Assembly (NCBI GenBank): GCA_043497085.1
Contig: JBIEKI010000018.1
From: Thalassobacillus sp043497085
GTDB taxonomy: Bacteria; Bacillota; Bacilli; Bacillales; Halobacillaceae
DNA length: 64,000 nucleotides
Direction: 5' to 3' (one strand)
Each line of letters begins with the position of its first letter. Position 1 is the stretch's first letter. The notes below the pieces were generated by a model. That model had not been told where the DNA came from, did not search any database, and saw only the letters and a program-made list of their open reading frames with translations. A program made the position numbers and the translations under genes. Shown piece after piece: positions 8,660-16,911 of this stretch.

Positions 8660-10441
8660 ATGAGTGAAACGAAAGAAAAGATGTTTAAAGGCGGCGGATT
8701 TTTAATTGAGGATGTTGCAGCAGAAGATGTCATTACCCCAGAAGATTTCACCGATGAACACTGGATGATCGCCAAAACAACCGAAGACTTTGTTTTAGGA
8801 GAAGTGGTTCCAAAAATTGATAACCTTGAAAACCATGAATTCGAGCATTCTGTGGATCTCTTGAAAAAAGCCGGTGAACTAGGTTTGCTTGGTGTAGATG
8901 TTCCGGAAGAATACGGTGGACTTGGTTTAGATAAAATCAGTTCTTCTTTAATTACAGAAAAGTTTTCTCGTGCTGGCGGCTTTTCGGTAACACATGGGGC
9001 TCATGTAGGAATCGGGTCTTTGCCAATTGTATTTTTTGGAAATGATGAACAAAAGAAAAAATATTTACCGAAGCTTGCGACTGGGGAACTGATTGCAGCA
9101 TATGCATTGACTGAACCGGGTTCCGGCTCCGATGCATTGGGCGCAAAAACAACAGCTAAATTGAATGAAGCTGGCACACATTATGTATTGAACGGGGAAA
9201 AACAGTGGATTACAAACTCCGCTTTTGCTGATGTTTTCGTTGTATACGCAAAGATCGATGGGGACAAATTTACAGCTTTCATCGTAGAAAGGGACTATAA
9301 AGGTGTCTCCACAGGCCCTGAAGAAAAGAAGATGGGAATCAAGAGTTCATCTACACGTACATTAGTTTTGGAAGACGCAGAAGTTCCTGTAGAGAATGTA
9401 CTTGGTGAAATCGGCCGCGGTCACGTCATTGCTTTCAATATTTTAAATGTAGGTCGCTACAAGCTTGCTATTGGCGGTGTTGGTGGGTCTAAACGCGCGA
9501 TCGAACTTGCTGTAAAATATGCAAATGAACGTAAACAGTTCCAAACGCCGATTTCCAGCTTTTCATTAATCCAGGAAAAACTTGCTTCAATGGCAGTCAA
9601 CACATACGCTAATGAAAGTTCTGTATACCGCACTGTCGGTCTTTTTGAACAAAGCATGGGTAAACTTTCTGATGAGCAACTTAAAGATGGTAAAGAAGTT
9701 GCGAAAGTAATTGCGGAATATGCCATTGAATGTTCGTTGAATAAAGTGTTCTGTACAGAATTGCTTGACTTTACAGCTGATGAAGCTGTACAGATCCACG
9801 GTGGCTACGGGTTCATGCAAGAGTATGAAGTGGAGCGTATTTACCGCGATTCCCGAATTAACCGTATTTTTGAAGGCACCAATGAAATTAACCGGATGAT
9901 TGTTCCTGGGACATTGTTGAAAAAAGCAATGAAAGGTGAACTTCCTTTATTGCAAAAAGCCCAGTCCCTACAAGAAGAATTAATGATGATGATGCCTGAA
10001 GAACCAGGTACAGAGCCATTAGAGCAAGAAAAATATTTAGTGAAAAATGCTAAGAAGATAGCTCTGGTAGCGGCTGGTCTGGCTGCTCAGAAGTATGGCG
10101 AAAAACTAGAAAAAGAGCAAGAATTACTTGTCAATATCTCAGATATCGTTGCTGAAATTTACAATATGGAATCAGCATTGCTTCGTACCGAAAAAGCAAT
10201 GAACAAATCTGCAGAAAAAGCTCAGCAAAAGCTTCTTTACACACAAGTTTATGTGCAGGAAGCATTCAACCGTATTGAAGCGCATGCGAAGGAAACACTA
10301 ATCGCTTCAGAAACAGGAGATACTTTGCGCATGATGCTTGGGGCACTTAAGAAGTTAACCCGTCACACACCAACAAACGTTATTGCGAAAAAACGTGAAA
10401 TTGCAGCGAACTTAATAAAAGAAGAAAAATACATCGTTTAA
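8660..10441 (+). CDS. fadE: Acyl-CoA dehydrogenase FadE
   Basis: A flavoenzyme for the first dehydrogenation of fatty acyl-CoA. At 593 residues it belongs to the long form, with an extra C-terminal helical domain beyond residue 400. Family signatures are YALTEPGSGSDA near 153 and IHGGYGFMQEYEVERIYRD near 379-397, then RIFEGTNEINR near 403. ATG follows AAGAGGAGG. It ends the fadNAE operon and is followed by an 11-bp-stem terminator. Confidence 0.96.
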   Translation: MSETKEKMFKGGGFLIEDVAAEDVITPEDFTDEHWMIAKTTEDFVLGEVVPKIDNLENHEFEHSVDLLKKAGELGLLGVDVPEEYGGLGLDKISSSLITEKFSRAGGFSVTHGAHVGIGSLPIVFFGNDEQKKKYLPKLATGELIAAYALTEPGSGSDALGAKTTAKLNEAGTHYVLNGEKQWITNSAFADVFVVYAKIDGDKFTAFIVERDYKGVSTGPEEKKMGIKSSSTRTLVLEDAEVPVENVLGEIGRGHVIAFNILNVGRYKLAIGGVGGSKRAIELAVKYANERKQFQTPISSFSLIQEKLASMAVNTYANESSVYRTVGLFEQSMGKLSDEQLKDGKEVAKVIAEYAIECSLNKVFCTELLDFTADEAVQIHGGYGFMQEYEVERIYRDSRINRIFEGTNEINRMIVPGTLLKKAMKGELPLLQKAQSLQEELMMMMPEEPGTEPLEQEKYLVKNAKKIALVAAGLAAQKYGEKLEKEQELLVNISDIVAEIYNMESALLRTEKAMNKSAEKAQQKLLYTQVYVQEAFNRIEAHAKETLIASETGDTLRMMLGALKKLTRHTPTNVIAKKREIAANLIKEEKYIV

Positions 10442-10485
10442 GCTGCTGCGCAAGGTATAGGGGGTCACCAATCGTACGGACTAAG

Positions 10486-10525
10486 CAAGACCGGCTGCAA
10501 CAGTAGCCGGTCTTGTATTTATTTA
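10486..10525 (+). terminator. Terminator of fadNAE
   Basis: Perfect 11-bp stem CAAGACCGGCT / AGCCGGTCTTG (10486-10496, 10505-10515), an 8-nt loop, then TATTTATTT. Confidence 0.85.
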
Positions 10526-10588
10526 ACGAACTATAATAAAGGTAAACGAATGTAATTCCATCATTTAGCTGAGCTGCTCTATAAAGAA

Positions 10589-11301
10589 GGCTTTGTTAAA
10601 CGTTGTTGTTAAAAATTCATAAGAAGTTTATTCAACAAAAGGGCCGAATTATGGAAGACTCGATTTCGAGATGTTTATCTGAATAAAGGTCCTGTGGGGA
10701 ACGACTCCCTTTCCGCGGGCATGCGCTGAGCCTCCTCAGACTTCGTCTTCCGGGGTCTCATCTGTCATTTTCATCCCGCAGGAGTCTCGCCGTTCCCCTC
10801 CGGACCTTAACGTAGAAAGTTCTCGAAATCACACTTATGGCAAAACATCTTTGAAGAAGACTTCTGCCTCTTTATATCCTTCATAAATGCTTTTAGGATG
10901 AAATTTTTAGTTGTACATTCTTTCTCTTTTTGAAGGGTCCGTTTGATACAAAACTGGCTGGATGGGAAGGGAAACGTCGAGACTCCCGCGGGAGAAGGGG
11001 CTAGGCGAGATCCCACAGGGCGCAGCCCGAGGAAGCTTGCCAGATCCCCCGAAGGAAAGAAATGAATGCGTAATCGCCTCGGGAGACACGACACGCATAA
11101 GCAGAACAGCAAAAGGGAAGTGTTCTTTCTTCCCGTTGATGGACTGCTTATGTCGCGAGTGTCTAGGCGATGAAGCTGGAAAGCGAGGCGTTTCCAAGAC
11201 CATCCCCTTACACACATGGTAACGGACCGAACTATCTCGAAACTGAGTCTTCAAGTAAAGGGAGCCTTATCTGTAACATCAACTCTGGATTTAACAGAGT
11301 A
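10589..11301. mobile_element. MITE-like composite palindromic element, copy 1
   Basis: Non-coding element of about 713 bp. The left end is GGCTTTGTTAAACG and the right end read backwards is close to ACTCTGTTAAATCC. Inner inverted repeats GAAGACTCGATTTCGAGA (10654-10671) and its partner (11235-11252) bracket two GC-rich palindromes, 10686-10808 and 10959-11207. The second is interrupted by a nested repeat. Flanking octamers ATAAAGAA and TTTAAGAA agree at 6 of 8 positions, consistent with a decayed target duplication. No transposase is present. The few open frames inside follow palindrome sequence and are not genes. It occupies the whole 10526-11399 gap. Confidence 0.75.
11071..11173. repeat. 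Nested palindromic repeat inside MITE copy 1
   Basis: An inverted repeat pairing TAATCGCCT and CATAAGCAG (left, 11071-11104) with CTGCTTATG and AGGCGAT (right, 11144-11171). It interrupts the second palindrome at a point where copies 2 and 3 are continuous. The hexamer GGAAAG occurs on both sides (11054-11059, 11178-11183), possibly a target duplication. Confidence 0.6.
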
Positions 11302-11399
11302 TTTAAGAAAAATAGTGATGACGCTTTCCCTGTTTAATGAAATGTATTCCAAGTTTGTGATAGAATATAGGCACGGTAAATCATAAGGGGGAGATAGCT

Positions 11400-11756
11400 T
11401 TGGCAGTAACCTTTTATTGGTACCCACAATGTGGAACTTGTAAAAAAGCAAAAAAATGGCTGGATGAGAATGGCGTAGAATATGAAACCGTACATATCGT
11501 TGAAAATCCGCCTAATCAAACTCAACTGCAGGATTACATAGATAAAAGCGGCATTCCTGCGAAAAAGTTTTTTAATACAAGCGGAAAGAAATATCGTGAG
11601 CTGGGAATGAAGGATAAGCTTAAGGAAGCAAGTGAACCTCAAATGGTAGAGTGGTTAGCATCAGATGGTATGTTGATCAAAAGGCCGATCGTTACAGATG
11701 GAAAACAGGTGACGGTAGGTTTTAAAGAGACCGTTTTCGAGAATACTTGGAAATGA
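11400..11756 (+). CDS. yusI: ArsC/Spx-family protein YusI
   Basis: A 118-residue thioredoxin-fold protein of the ArsC/Spx/YusI family. The N-terminal WYPQCGTCKKAKKWL motif (residues 7-21) contains a CxxC, and the ArsC-like RPIV segment is near 97. The start is TTG at 11400 with AAGGGGGAG upstream. In B. subtilis yusI lies between fadE and gcvH (yusH), as here apart from the inserted MITE. It is probably a thiol-redox or regulatory protein; arsenate reductase activity is not implied. Confidence 0.88.
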   Translation: MAVTFYWYPQCGTCKKAKKWLDENGVEYETVHIVENPPNQTQLQDYIDKSGIPAKKFFNTSGKKYRELGMKDKLKEASEPQMVEWLASDGMLIKRPIVTDGKQVTVGFKETVFENTWK

Positions 11757-11855
11757 TGCAATAGGGAATGAGCATATCATTGGCATTAAAGGCAAAAAGC
11801 TTTTATGTTAATAATGCAGCTTAATTATAATAATTATAATTTGGAGGGATTAGTC

Positions 11856-12239
11856 ATGAGTTTACCAAAAGATCTAAGTTATTCTGAAGAGCACGAATGG
11901 GTAAAAACAGAGGGAGAAAAAGTACGTATCGGGATTACTGACTTCGCACAATCCGAGCTTGGGGATATTGTTTTTGTTGAATTGCCTGAAGTCGGAGATG
12001 AGTTGGAAGCGGACGAGCCATTTGGCAGTGTAGAATCTGTAAAGACAGTTTCTGAGTTATATGCCCCAGTGAGTGGTAAAGTGGTGGAAGTGAACGAGGA
12101 ACTCGAAGACAGTCCGGAATTTGTCAATGAATCCCCATACGAAAAAGCATGGATGGTCATTGTGGAACCTTCTGATAAATCAGAAATGGACGAACTGATG
12201 ACTGCTGAACAATATGAGGAAATGATCTCCGAAGACTAA
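11856..12239 (+). CDS. gcvH: Glycine cleavage system H protein
   Basis: The lipoyl carrier of the glycine cleavage complex, which in Bacillus also relays octanoyl/lipoyl groups to other enzymes. It has 127 residues. The lipoylation Lys is at residue 63 in GSVESVKTVSELYAP. ATG at 11856 is chosen because TTGGAGGGA lies eight bases upstream; the frame extends another 17 codons upstream without a ribosome site. The gcvT/gcvP genes are not adjacent, as in B. subtilis. Confidence 0.96.
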   Translation: MSLPKDLSYSEEHEWVKTEGEKVRIGITDFAQSELGDIVFVELPEVGDELEADEPFGSVESVKTVSELYAPVSGKVVEVNEELEDSPEFVNESPYEKAWMVIVEPSDKSEMDELMTAEQYEEMISED

Positions 12240-12280
12240 TTTTATTCTCAATGGGAACTCTATACATAAGGGGTGACCTG

Positions 12281-12430
12281 ATGGATAAAATGAGTAAAAC
12301 TAATAATTTCACTTCAAAAAAAGCTGCCGGAAAAAATGGCAGACAGCGCCAGCTTGCAAACAAAACAACAAAACAAGAGGCGCCGAAAGTCCGCCAATAT
12401 GTAGATTGTGATGATGGCGGCTGGTGTTGA
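12281..12430 (+). CDS. 49-residue basic protein ending in a Cys-x5-Cys tail
   Basis: A short frame with ATG at 12281, AGGGGTGACC upstream and a TGA at 12428-12430. The first 36 residues are Lys/Asn/Gln/Arg-rich and polar (KKAAGKNGRQRQLANK). The last dozen switch to acidic and aromatic, QYVDCDDGGWC. It lies 41 bp after gcvH and before a terminator, in the position of yusG in B. subtilis, although I do not recognise it as that family. Codon use looks like the neighbours. Function unknown. Confidence 0.6.
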   Translation: MDKMSKTNNFTSKKAAGKNGRQRQLANKTTKQEAPKVRQYVDCDDGGWC

Positions 12431-12448
12431 ATAACCGTTAGTTAACCT

Positions 12449-12482
12449 CAGACCATGCTATCATAAAGCATGGTCTGTTTTA
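12449..12482 (+). terminator. Terminator after gcvH and the 49-residue gene
   Basis: Perfect 11-bp stem CAGACCATGCT / AGCATGGTCTG (12449-12459, 12467-12477), a 7-nt loop, then TTTTA. The T tract is short. Confidence 0.7.
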
Positions 12483-12507
12483 CTAAGTGAACCGGGTGGG
12501 ATTCCAG

Positions 12508-12864
12508 ATGGAATATGATAACCAATTACCCATTCTCATTGTAGAGGGAATTACAGATAAAAAACATATCAATAAAATATTGGATGATCGGGTAGAGATT
12601 CTATGCACTCATGGTACGTTAGGCGTGGAACGGATGGAGGAAATGATTTTAGACTATAACCTTGATGATCGTTCCGTATACATTTTGGTGGATGAAGATG
12701 ATTCCGGTCATAAATTACGTAAACAATTGACATACGAGCTTCCCCATGCCGAGCATATTTATGTTGATAAAGCTTATCGAGAAGTCGCCACTACACCTGA
12801 ACCCGAACTGGCCAGAGCGCTGTTAAGCCAGCATTTCAATGTCAAACCAATCTATCTCATTTAA
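12508..12864 (+). CDS. yusF: Toprim domain protein YusF
   Basis: An 118-residue protein made almost entirely of a Toprim domain: the glutamate motif in LIVEGITDKKH near residue 10 and the DxD motif in LVDEDDSGHK near 62-69. This is the small RNase M5/primase-like class; its substrate is not known. ATG at 12508 is preferred, with GGGTGGG about eight bases upstream, over GTG at 12487, which lies too close to the preceding terminator. It lies 15 bp before yusE. Confidence 0.85.
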   Translation: MEYDNQLPILIVEGITDKKHINKILDDRVEILCTHGTLGVERMEEMILDYNLDDRSVYILVDEDDSGHKLRKQLTYELPHAEHIYVDKAYREVATTPEPELARALLSQHFNVKPIYLI

Positions 12865-12879
12865 GGGAAGGGGGTTAGG

Positions 12880-13194
12880 ATGGAACAACTTGAATTAGCA
12901 ACAAAAAGTGAAACACTCCAAAAAGAGAAGCGTGCACTTATTTTCATTCATAGCCCGTTTTGTGGAACATGTCATATGGCCAGGAAGATGTTAGATACCA
13001 TAGAGGCAATGTGGAAGCAGGATTTGTTTTTTGAATTGAATGCATCCATCCATCCTGCTTTTATGCAGGAATATCAAATCAAGAGTGTACCTTGTTTATT
13101 AATTCTTACTGACGGTAAGATCAAGGAAAAAATCTATGCGTTCCGTTCGGTGACTTATATGCAGAGAGTGGTGTCTAAATACGTCAACTCTTAA
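12880..13194 (+). CDS. yusE: Thioredoxin-like protein YusE
   Basis: A 104-residue cytosolic thioredoxin fold. The active site is in SPFCGTCHMARKML (CGTC, near residue 30) and the cis-Pro is in SVPCLLIL near 68. The extra Cys beside the cis-Pro is unusual. ATG follows AAGGGGG. It forms a two-gene unit with yusF, as in B. subtilis. Confidence 0.88.
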   Translation: MEQLELATKSETLQKEKRALIFIHSPFCGTCHMARKMLDTIEAMWKQDLFFELNASIHPAFMQEYQIKSVPCLLILTDGKIKEKIYAFRSVTYMQRVVSKYVNS

Positions 13195-13226
13195 TATTAT
13201 TTCCCGAGAAATAACGAAAGAGTCAG

Positions 13227-13266
13227 CAGCCTTACCTGGCGTGATACTTCAGGGGGGCTGTTTTTT
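13227..13266 (+). terminator. Terminator after yusF-yusE
   Basis: Imperfect hairpin CAGCC...CCTG / CAGGGGGGCTG followed by TTTTTT at 13261-13266. Confidence 0.65.
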
Positions 13267-13335
13267 GATGATTCCACGATAGGACGTATCAAGCGAATAT
13301 ATTTATTTGCAAGCTCTACTAAGCGTTCTTATCGT

Positions 13336-13353
13336 TCTCGAAACTGAGTCTTC
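13336..13353. repeat. Solo end of the MITE-like family
   Basis: TCTCGAAACTGAGTCTTC is identical to the inner terminal repeat of MITE copy 1 (11235-11252), but the rest of the element is absent. It is probably the remnant of a decayed copy between yusE and the convergent thioredoxin gene. Confidence 0.55.
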
Positions 13354-13393
13354 AAAATCAACACAGGGGTTTAGGTGATGTTTTCTCCAACAA

Positions 13394-13419
13394 AAAAAGC
13401 CGATTGCTACCGGCTTTTT
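13394..13419 (-). terminator. Terminator of the TlpA-like gene (minus strand)
   Basis: Stem AAAAAGCCG / CGGCTTTTT (13394-13402, 13411-13419). Read on the minus strand it ends in a run of seven T residues. Confidence 0.8.
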
Positions 13420-13839
13420 CTAGTCCACTAACTCCCCTAATTTTTCTACTATTTCTAGGAATTTTGCCTGATCGTCGAATTTCGCTGCTATAAATCCTTT
13501 TTGGTCGATGATTACGGTTGTGGGCACACTGGTACATTGATACTGGTCGTATATGCTTCTTCCTTCATCAACTAATGTTTTCTGCGTCAGGAACTTTGTT
13601 GCAAAATCCTCTCCAGCTTGGCTGCTTCTTTCCCGACCAGCAACGTTAATAGTAAGCATGCGGACTTTATTTGAATCCATTGAGCGGTTCAATTGTTCTT
13701 TCATAGGCAAGTCCCTGGCACAGTCAGGACACCAGGATACCCAAAAAGTCAGTACAATCACTTTTCCGATGTCTTCTTTCACATCATAGACGGAGCCGGA
13801 ATGAATTTCCGGCAATTGAAAAAGTGGTGCTGTTTCCAT
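13420..13839 (-). CDS. TlpA/ResA-like thiol-disulfide protein
   Basis: A 139-residue redoxin of the AhpC/TSA-TlpA class. The active-site Cys pair is in FWVSWCPDCARDLPMKEQ near residue 50, and the cis-Pro is in TSVPTTVII near 103. There is no signal peptide or membrane anchor, so it should be cytoplasmic, unlike ResA or StoA. Start ATG at 13839 has AAGGAGGGG upstream; the frame extends 16 codons further without one. It is transcribed alone, opposite to its neighbours. Confidence 0.82.
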   Translation of the reverse strand: METAPLFQLPEIHSGSVYDVKEDIGKVIVLTFWVSWCPDCARDLPMKEQLNRSMDSNKVRMLTINVAGRERSSQAGEDFATKFLTQKTLVDEGRSIYDQYQCTSVPTTVIIDQKGFIAAKFDDQAKFLEIVEKLGELVD

Positions 13840-13990
13840 GGTTTTCCCCTCCTTATTTAAGTAACTATTCTTTACCAATCCTATCATAAAAAATAATGAA
13901 GAAGCATGCGATGCAGGTCATCTCCCAAGGGTGGCCACGGAAGTTTCTCCATAGGAAGTTCAAATAAAAATCTAAATAAGTCGAATTTTG

Positions 13991-14020
13991 TTGACAATTA
14001 TTTTTGAGCCGTGCTACAAT
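13991..14020 (+). promoter_or_regulatory. Promoter of the S-box/metNPQ transcript
   Basis: TTGACA (13991-13996), an 18-bp spacer, TACAAT (14015-14020). It is 40 bp upstream of the riboswitch aptamer, as expected for a SigA promoter. Confidence 0.85.
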
Positions 14021-14062
14021 CCTTTTTGTGACACTTAAAAGGATTAAAGCAATAAAATAGTA

Positions 14063-14237
14063 TCTCTTATTAAGAGAGGCGGAGGGACTGGCCCGATGAA
14101 GCCCGGCAACCGTCAAGCATTTATGCTTGAAAAGGTGCCAATTCCTGCAGAGTAATTAACTCTGACAGATAAGAGAACGGAGCAGCTTGATATATAAGCG
14201 CCTTTCTGTTCTCGTAAGCAGAAAAGGCGTTTTTTTA
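14063..14237 (+). ncRNA. SAM-I (S-box) riboswitch with terminator
   Basis: Contains the conserved S-box segments in order: GAGGCGGAGGGACTGGCCC, GATGAAGCCCGGCAACC, AAGGTGCCAATTC, and AGATAAGAGA closing P1 with TCTCTTAT. A terminator hairpin CGCCTTTCTG / CAGAAAAGGCG with seven T residues follows (about 14199-14237). By the known mechanism, SAM binding favours termination, so metNPQ is on when methionine/SAM is low. Confidence 0.96.
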
Positions 14238-14279
14238 ATTTAACGAGCATGAAGTCAGGCTTGTAGGAGGCGGCATGAA

Positions 14280-15308
14280 ATGATTTCTATCAAAGAACTT
14301 ACGAAAGTTTTTCATACAAAAGATCAAGATGTCACCGCAGTAGACCATCTTGATTTGAATATCAAATCTGGAGAGATTTATGGGGTCATCGGGTATAGCG
14401 GTGCAGGAAAGAGTACATTCATTCGTTTATTGAATCGTCTCGAAGACCCTACATCGGGTTCGGTTACGATCGATAAGCAGGAAATAACCAGTATGAACAA
14501 GAATGACTTACGACTCGCCCGGCAGGAAATCGGAATGATCTTCCAGCATTTCAACCTGCTCTGGTCGCGCACAGTCAAAGATAATATTGCTTTTCCGTTA
14601 GAAATCGCTAAAATGCCGAAGGAAAAGAGAGAAGCTCGAGTGAAAGAATTGGTTGAGCTAGTAGGTTTGAAGGGGAGAGAGAATGCATACCCTTCCCAAC
14701 TGAGCGGAGGGCAGAAGCAGCGAGTCGGCATCGCTCGAGCACTCGCTAATAAACCGAAAGTTCTATTATGTGATGAAGCGACATCTGCACTGGATCCTGA
14801 AACAACGGACTCGATTCTTGATTTATTGGTTGATATCAATGAGAAGCTGGGACTTACAATTATATTGATCACCCATGAAATGCATGTAATCAGAAAGATA
14901 TGTCATCGCGTCGCAGTAATGGAAAATGGAAAAGTAGTAGAACAAGGAGACGTTTTAGATGTCTTCCTTCATCCCGAGCGACCAGTGACAAAAAAGTTTG
15001 TTGATCAAGTGATGGGAGATCCCGATCAAGACCACTCCCTTGATTTGATTCATGAGAATTACAAGTCTGGTAAAGTACTGCGCCTTCATTTTATAGGTGA
15101 AAGCACGAATCAGGCATTGATAAGCGAACTTTCCAGGGAGTTTAAGATCGACTTGAATATTTTGCACGGGAAAATCACGCAGACTCAAAAAGGTGCGTAC
15201 GGTACATTGTTCGTCCACGTAGAAGGTGATCAGGTTGAAATTGAAAGAGCTCAAGCTTATATCCAGAACACTTCAGTAGAAGTGGAGGTGATGCCGAATG
15301 TTCAATAA
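14280..15308 (+). CDS. metN: Methionine ABC transporter ATP-binding protein MetN
   Basis: ATPase of the MetNPQ methionine importer, 342 residues. Walker A GYSGAGKST is near 38-46, the signature LSGGQKQR near 140, and Walker B LLCDEATSALDP near 162. A C-terminal NIL/ACT-like methionine-sensing domain covers about 265-340. ATG follows GTAGGAGGCGG. It overlaps metP by 11 bp and sits under an S-box riboswitch. Confidence 0.96.
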   Translation: MISIKELTKVFHTKDQDVTAVDHLDLNIKSGEIYGVIGYSGAGKSTFIRLLNRLEDPTSGSVTIDKQEITSMNKNDLRLARQEIGMIFQHFNLLWSRTVKDNIAFPLEIAKMPKEKREARVKELVELVGLKGRENAYPSQLSGGQKQRVGIARALANKPKVLLCDEATSALDPETTDSILDLLVDINEKLGLTIILITHEMHVIRKICHRVAVMENGKVVEQGDVLDVFLHPERPVTKKFVDQVMGDPDQDHSLDLIHENYKSGKVLRLHFIGESTNQALISELSREFKIDLNILHGKITQTQKGAYGTLFVHVEGDQVEIERAQAYIQNTSVEVEVMPNVQ

Positions 15309-15966
15309 GTTATTTCCGAATGTCGAATTACAGGATATGATCACTGCTACCAATGAGACACTTTACATGACCATCATATCTGTTATTGGAACTTTATTTT
15401 TCGGTATTATCCTTGGGCTGCTGTTGTATTTATCGCGTCCGGGAGGGTTATGGGAAAACAAGGTGCTCAATTGGATTACGGCAGCGTTTGTAAATGTGTT
15501 CCGTGCTATCCCTTTTATAATTTTGATACTATTGTTATTCCCTTTTACTGATTTTTTAATGGGAACAATTCGTGGGCCTAAGGCTGCATTACCGGCTTTG
15601 ATCATCGGAGCTGCGCCTTTTTACGGCAGACTGGTTGAAATAGCTTTAAGAGAAGTTGATAAAGGAGTAATTGAAGCAGCTAAATCCATGGGGGCTAAAA
15701 ATTCCACAATAATTTTCAAGGTGCTGCTCAAAGAATCGATGCCAGCCCTTGTATCAGGTCTTACGGTGACAGCCATTGCGCTGATTGGCTATACTGCAGT
15801 AGCAGGTGTGATTGGCGCAGGTGGTTTAGGAGACTTCGCTTATTTTTATGGCTTCCAACGGAGTGATTTTGATGTGGTATTTGTATGTACAGTGTTAATC
15901 GTCCTCATTGTGTTTATATTCCAATTCATTGGAGACTTCCTGACACGTTCATTAGATAAAAGATAA
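15298..15966 (+). CDS. metP: Methionine ABC transporter permease MetP (MetI)
   Basis: A membrane permease of 222 residues with about five segments. The EAA loop is around 118-140 (EAAKSMGAKNSTIIFKVLLKE region). The start overlaps the metN 3' end by 11 bp, with GGAGGTGATG as the ribosome site, which suggests translational coupling. It is the middle gene of metNPQ. Confidence 0.95.
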   Translation: MFNKLFPNVELQDMITATNETLYMTIISVIGTLFFGIILGLLLYLSRPGGLWENKVLNWITAAFVNVFRAIPFIILILLLFPFTDFLMGTIRGPKAALPALIIGAAPFYGRLVEIALREVDKGVIEAAKSMGAKNSTIIFKVLLKESMPALVSGLTVTAIALIGYTAVAGVIGAGGLGDFAYFYGFQRSDFDVVFVCTVLIVLIVFIFQFIGDFLTRSLDKR

Positions 15967-15981
15967 AAAAGGAGAATGGTT

Positions 15982-16827
15982 ATGAAAAAATGGTTAACAG
16001 TTATATTGGCAGGATTATTAATATCAGTATTGGCCGCGTGTGGCAGTGCAGATGAAGGAAGTGGATCAGATAGCTCCTCTTCGGATAAGAAAGAAATAAA
16101 AGTTGGTGCTACTTCAGTCCCTCATGCGGAGGTCCTCCAAGAGGCGAAACCGCTTCTAAAAGAGGAAGGGATCGAATTGAAGATTGAAGAGTACCAGGAT
16201 TATGTGTTACCTAACAAAGACCTGGCGGAAGGCCGAATTGATGCGAACTACTTTCAGCATATCCCTTACCTGGAAACACAAAAGGCTGAAAATGGCTATG
16301 ACTTCGTAAACCTTGGTGGAATCCATATCGAGCCGATGGGGATCTATTCTAAAAATATCAAAAGTGCTGATGAAGTCCCAGAGGGTACCAATGTACTTTT
16401 GAGTCGTTCTGTAGCAGATCATGGACGGATTCTTTCCTTATTAGAAAGAGAAGGACTTATCAAGCTGGATGAAGATGTAAAGAAAGTAGATGCTACTATT
16501 AAAGACATCACAGAAAATCCTAAGAACCTGAAGTTCGATGATGGGATTAACGCAGAGCTTTTACCATCAAACTATAAGCGGGAAGAAGATGCCTTAGTTG
16601 CCATTAATACCAATTATGCGATTGAAGCTGGACTAAACCCAAGTGAAGATGCCCTTATCTTAGAAGGTTCTGAATCACCTTACGTAAATGTCATTGCCGC
16701 CAAAAGCGAAGATAAGGATTCAGAATCCTTGCAAAAGCTGGTAGAGGTATTACGTTCAGAAGAGATTCAAACATTTATGAAAGAAAAATATGATGGTGCT
16801 GTCGTTCCAGTAGACGGTAAAGAGTAA
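15982..16827 (+). CDS. metQ: Methionine-binding lipoprotein MetQ
   Basis: A substrate-binding protein of the NlpA/MetQ family, 281 residues. The signal peptide ends in the lipobox VLAAC near residue 20, so it is anchored outside the membrane. ATG at 15982 is preferred over ATG at 15976, because AAAGGAG lies only one base from the earlier codon but seven from this one. A Ser/Asp-rich linker (about 21-36) precedes the mature domain. It is the last gene of the SAM-regulated operon. Confidence 0.96.
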   Translation: MKKWLTVILAGLLISVLAACGSADEGSGSDSSSSDKKEIKVGATSVPHAEVLQEAKPLLKEEGIELKIEEYQDYVLPNKDLAEGRIDANYFQHIPYLETQKAENGYDFVNLGGIHIEPMGIYSKNIKSADEVPEGTNVLLSRSVADHGRILSLLEREGLIKLDEDVKKVDATIKDITENPKNLKFDDGINAELLPSNYKREEDALVAINTNYAIEAGLNPSEDALILEGSESPYVNVIAAKSEDKDSESLQKLVEVLRSEEIQTFMKEKYDGAVVPVDGKE

Positions 16828-16841
16828 CATTTTTAGCAAAG

Positions 16842-16911
16842 ACCTCCCGGGATAATGCTCGTGTTATTGCTTATACTAGCAATAGTATGATTATCCTTGG
16901 GAGGTTTTTTT
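16842..16911 (+). terminator. Terminator after metQ overlapping the yurZ ribosome site
   Basis: Long hairpin: ACCTCCCGGGATAAT on the left arm pairs imperfectly with ATTATCCTTGGGAGGT on the right, then seven T residues run directly into the yurZ ATG at 16912. The right arm contains GGGAGG, the yurZ Shine-Dalgarno. Confidence 0.85.

Noticed and set aside
10807..11254. Open frames of 86-136 codons on both strands between fadE and yusI
   Set aside because: They lie within MITE copy 1, follow palindromic DNA, have Cys/Arg/Ser/Pro-rich low-quality products and no ribosome sites.
12281..13194. RiPP biosynthesis cluster around the 49-residue peptide
   Set aside because: Neighbours are gcvH, a Toprim protein and a thioredoxin, all kept in B. 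subtilis; no modifying enzyme or exporter.
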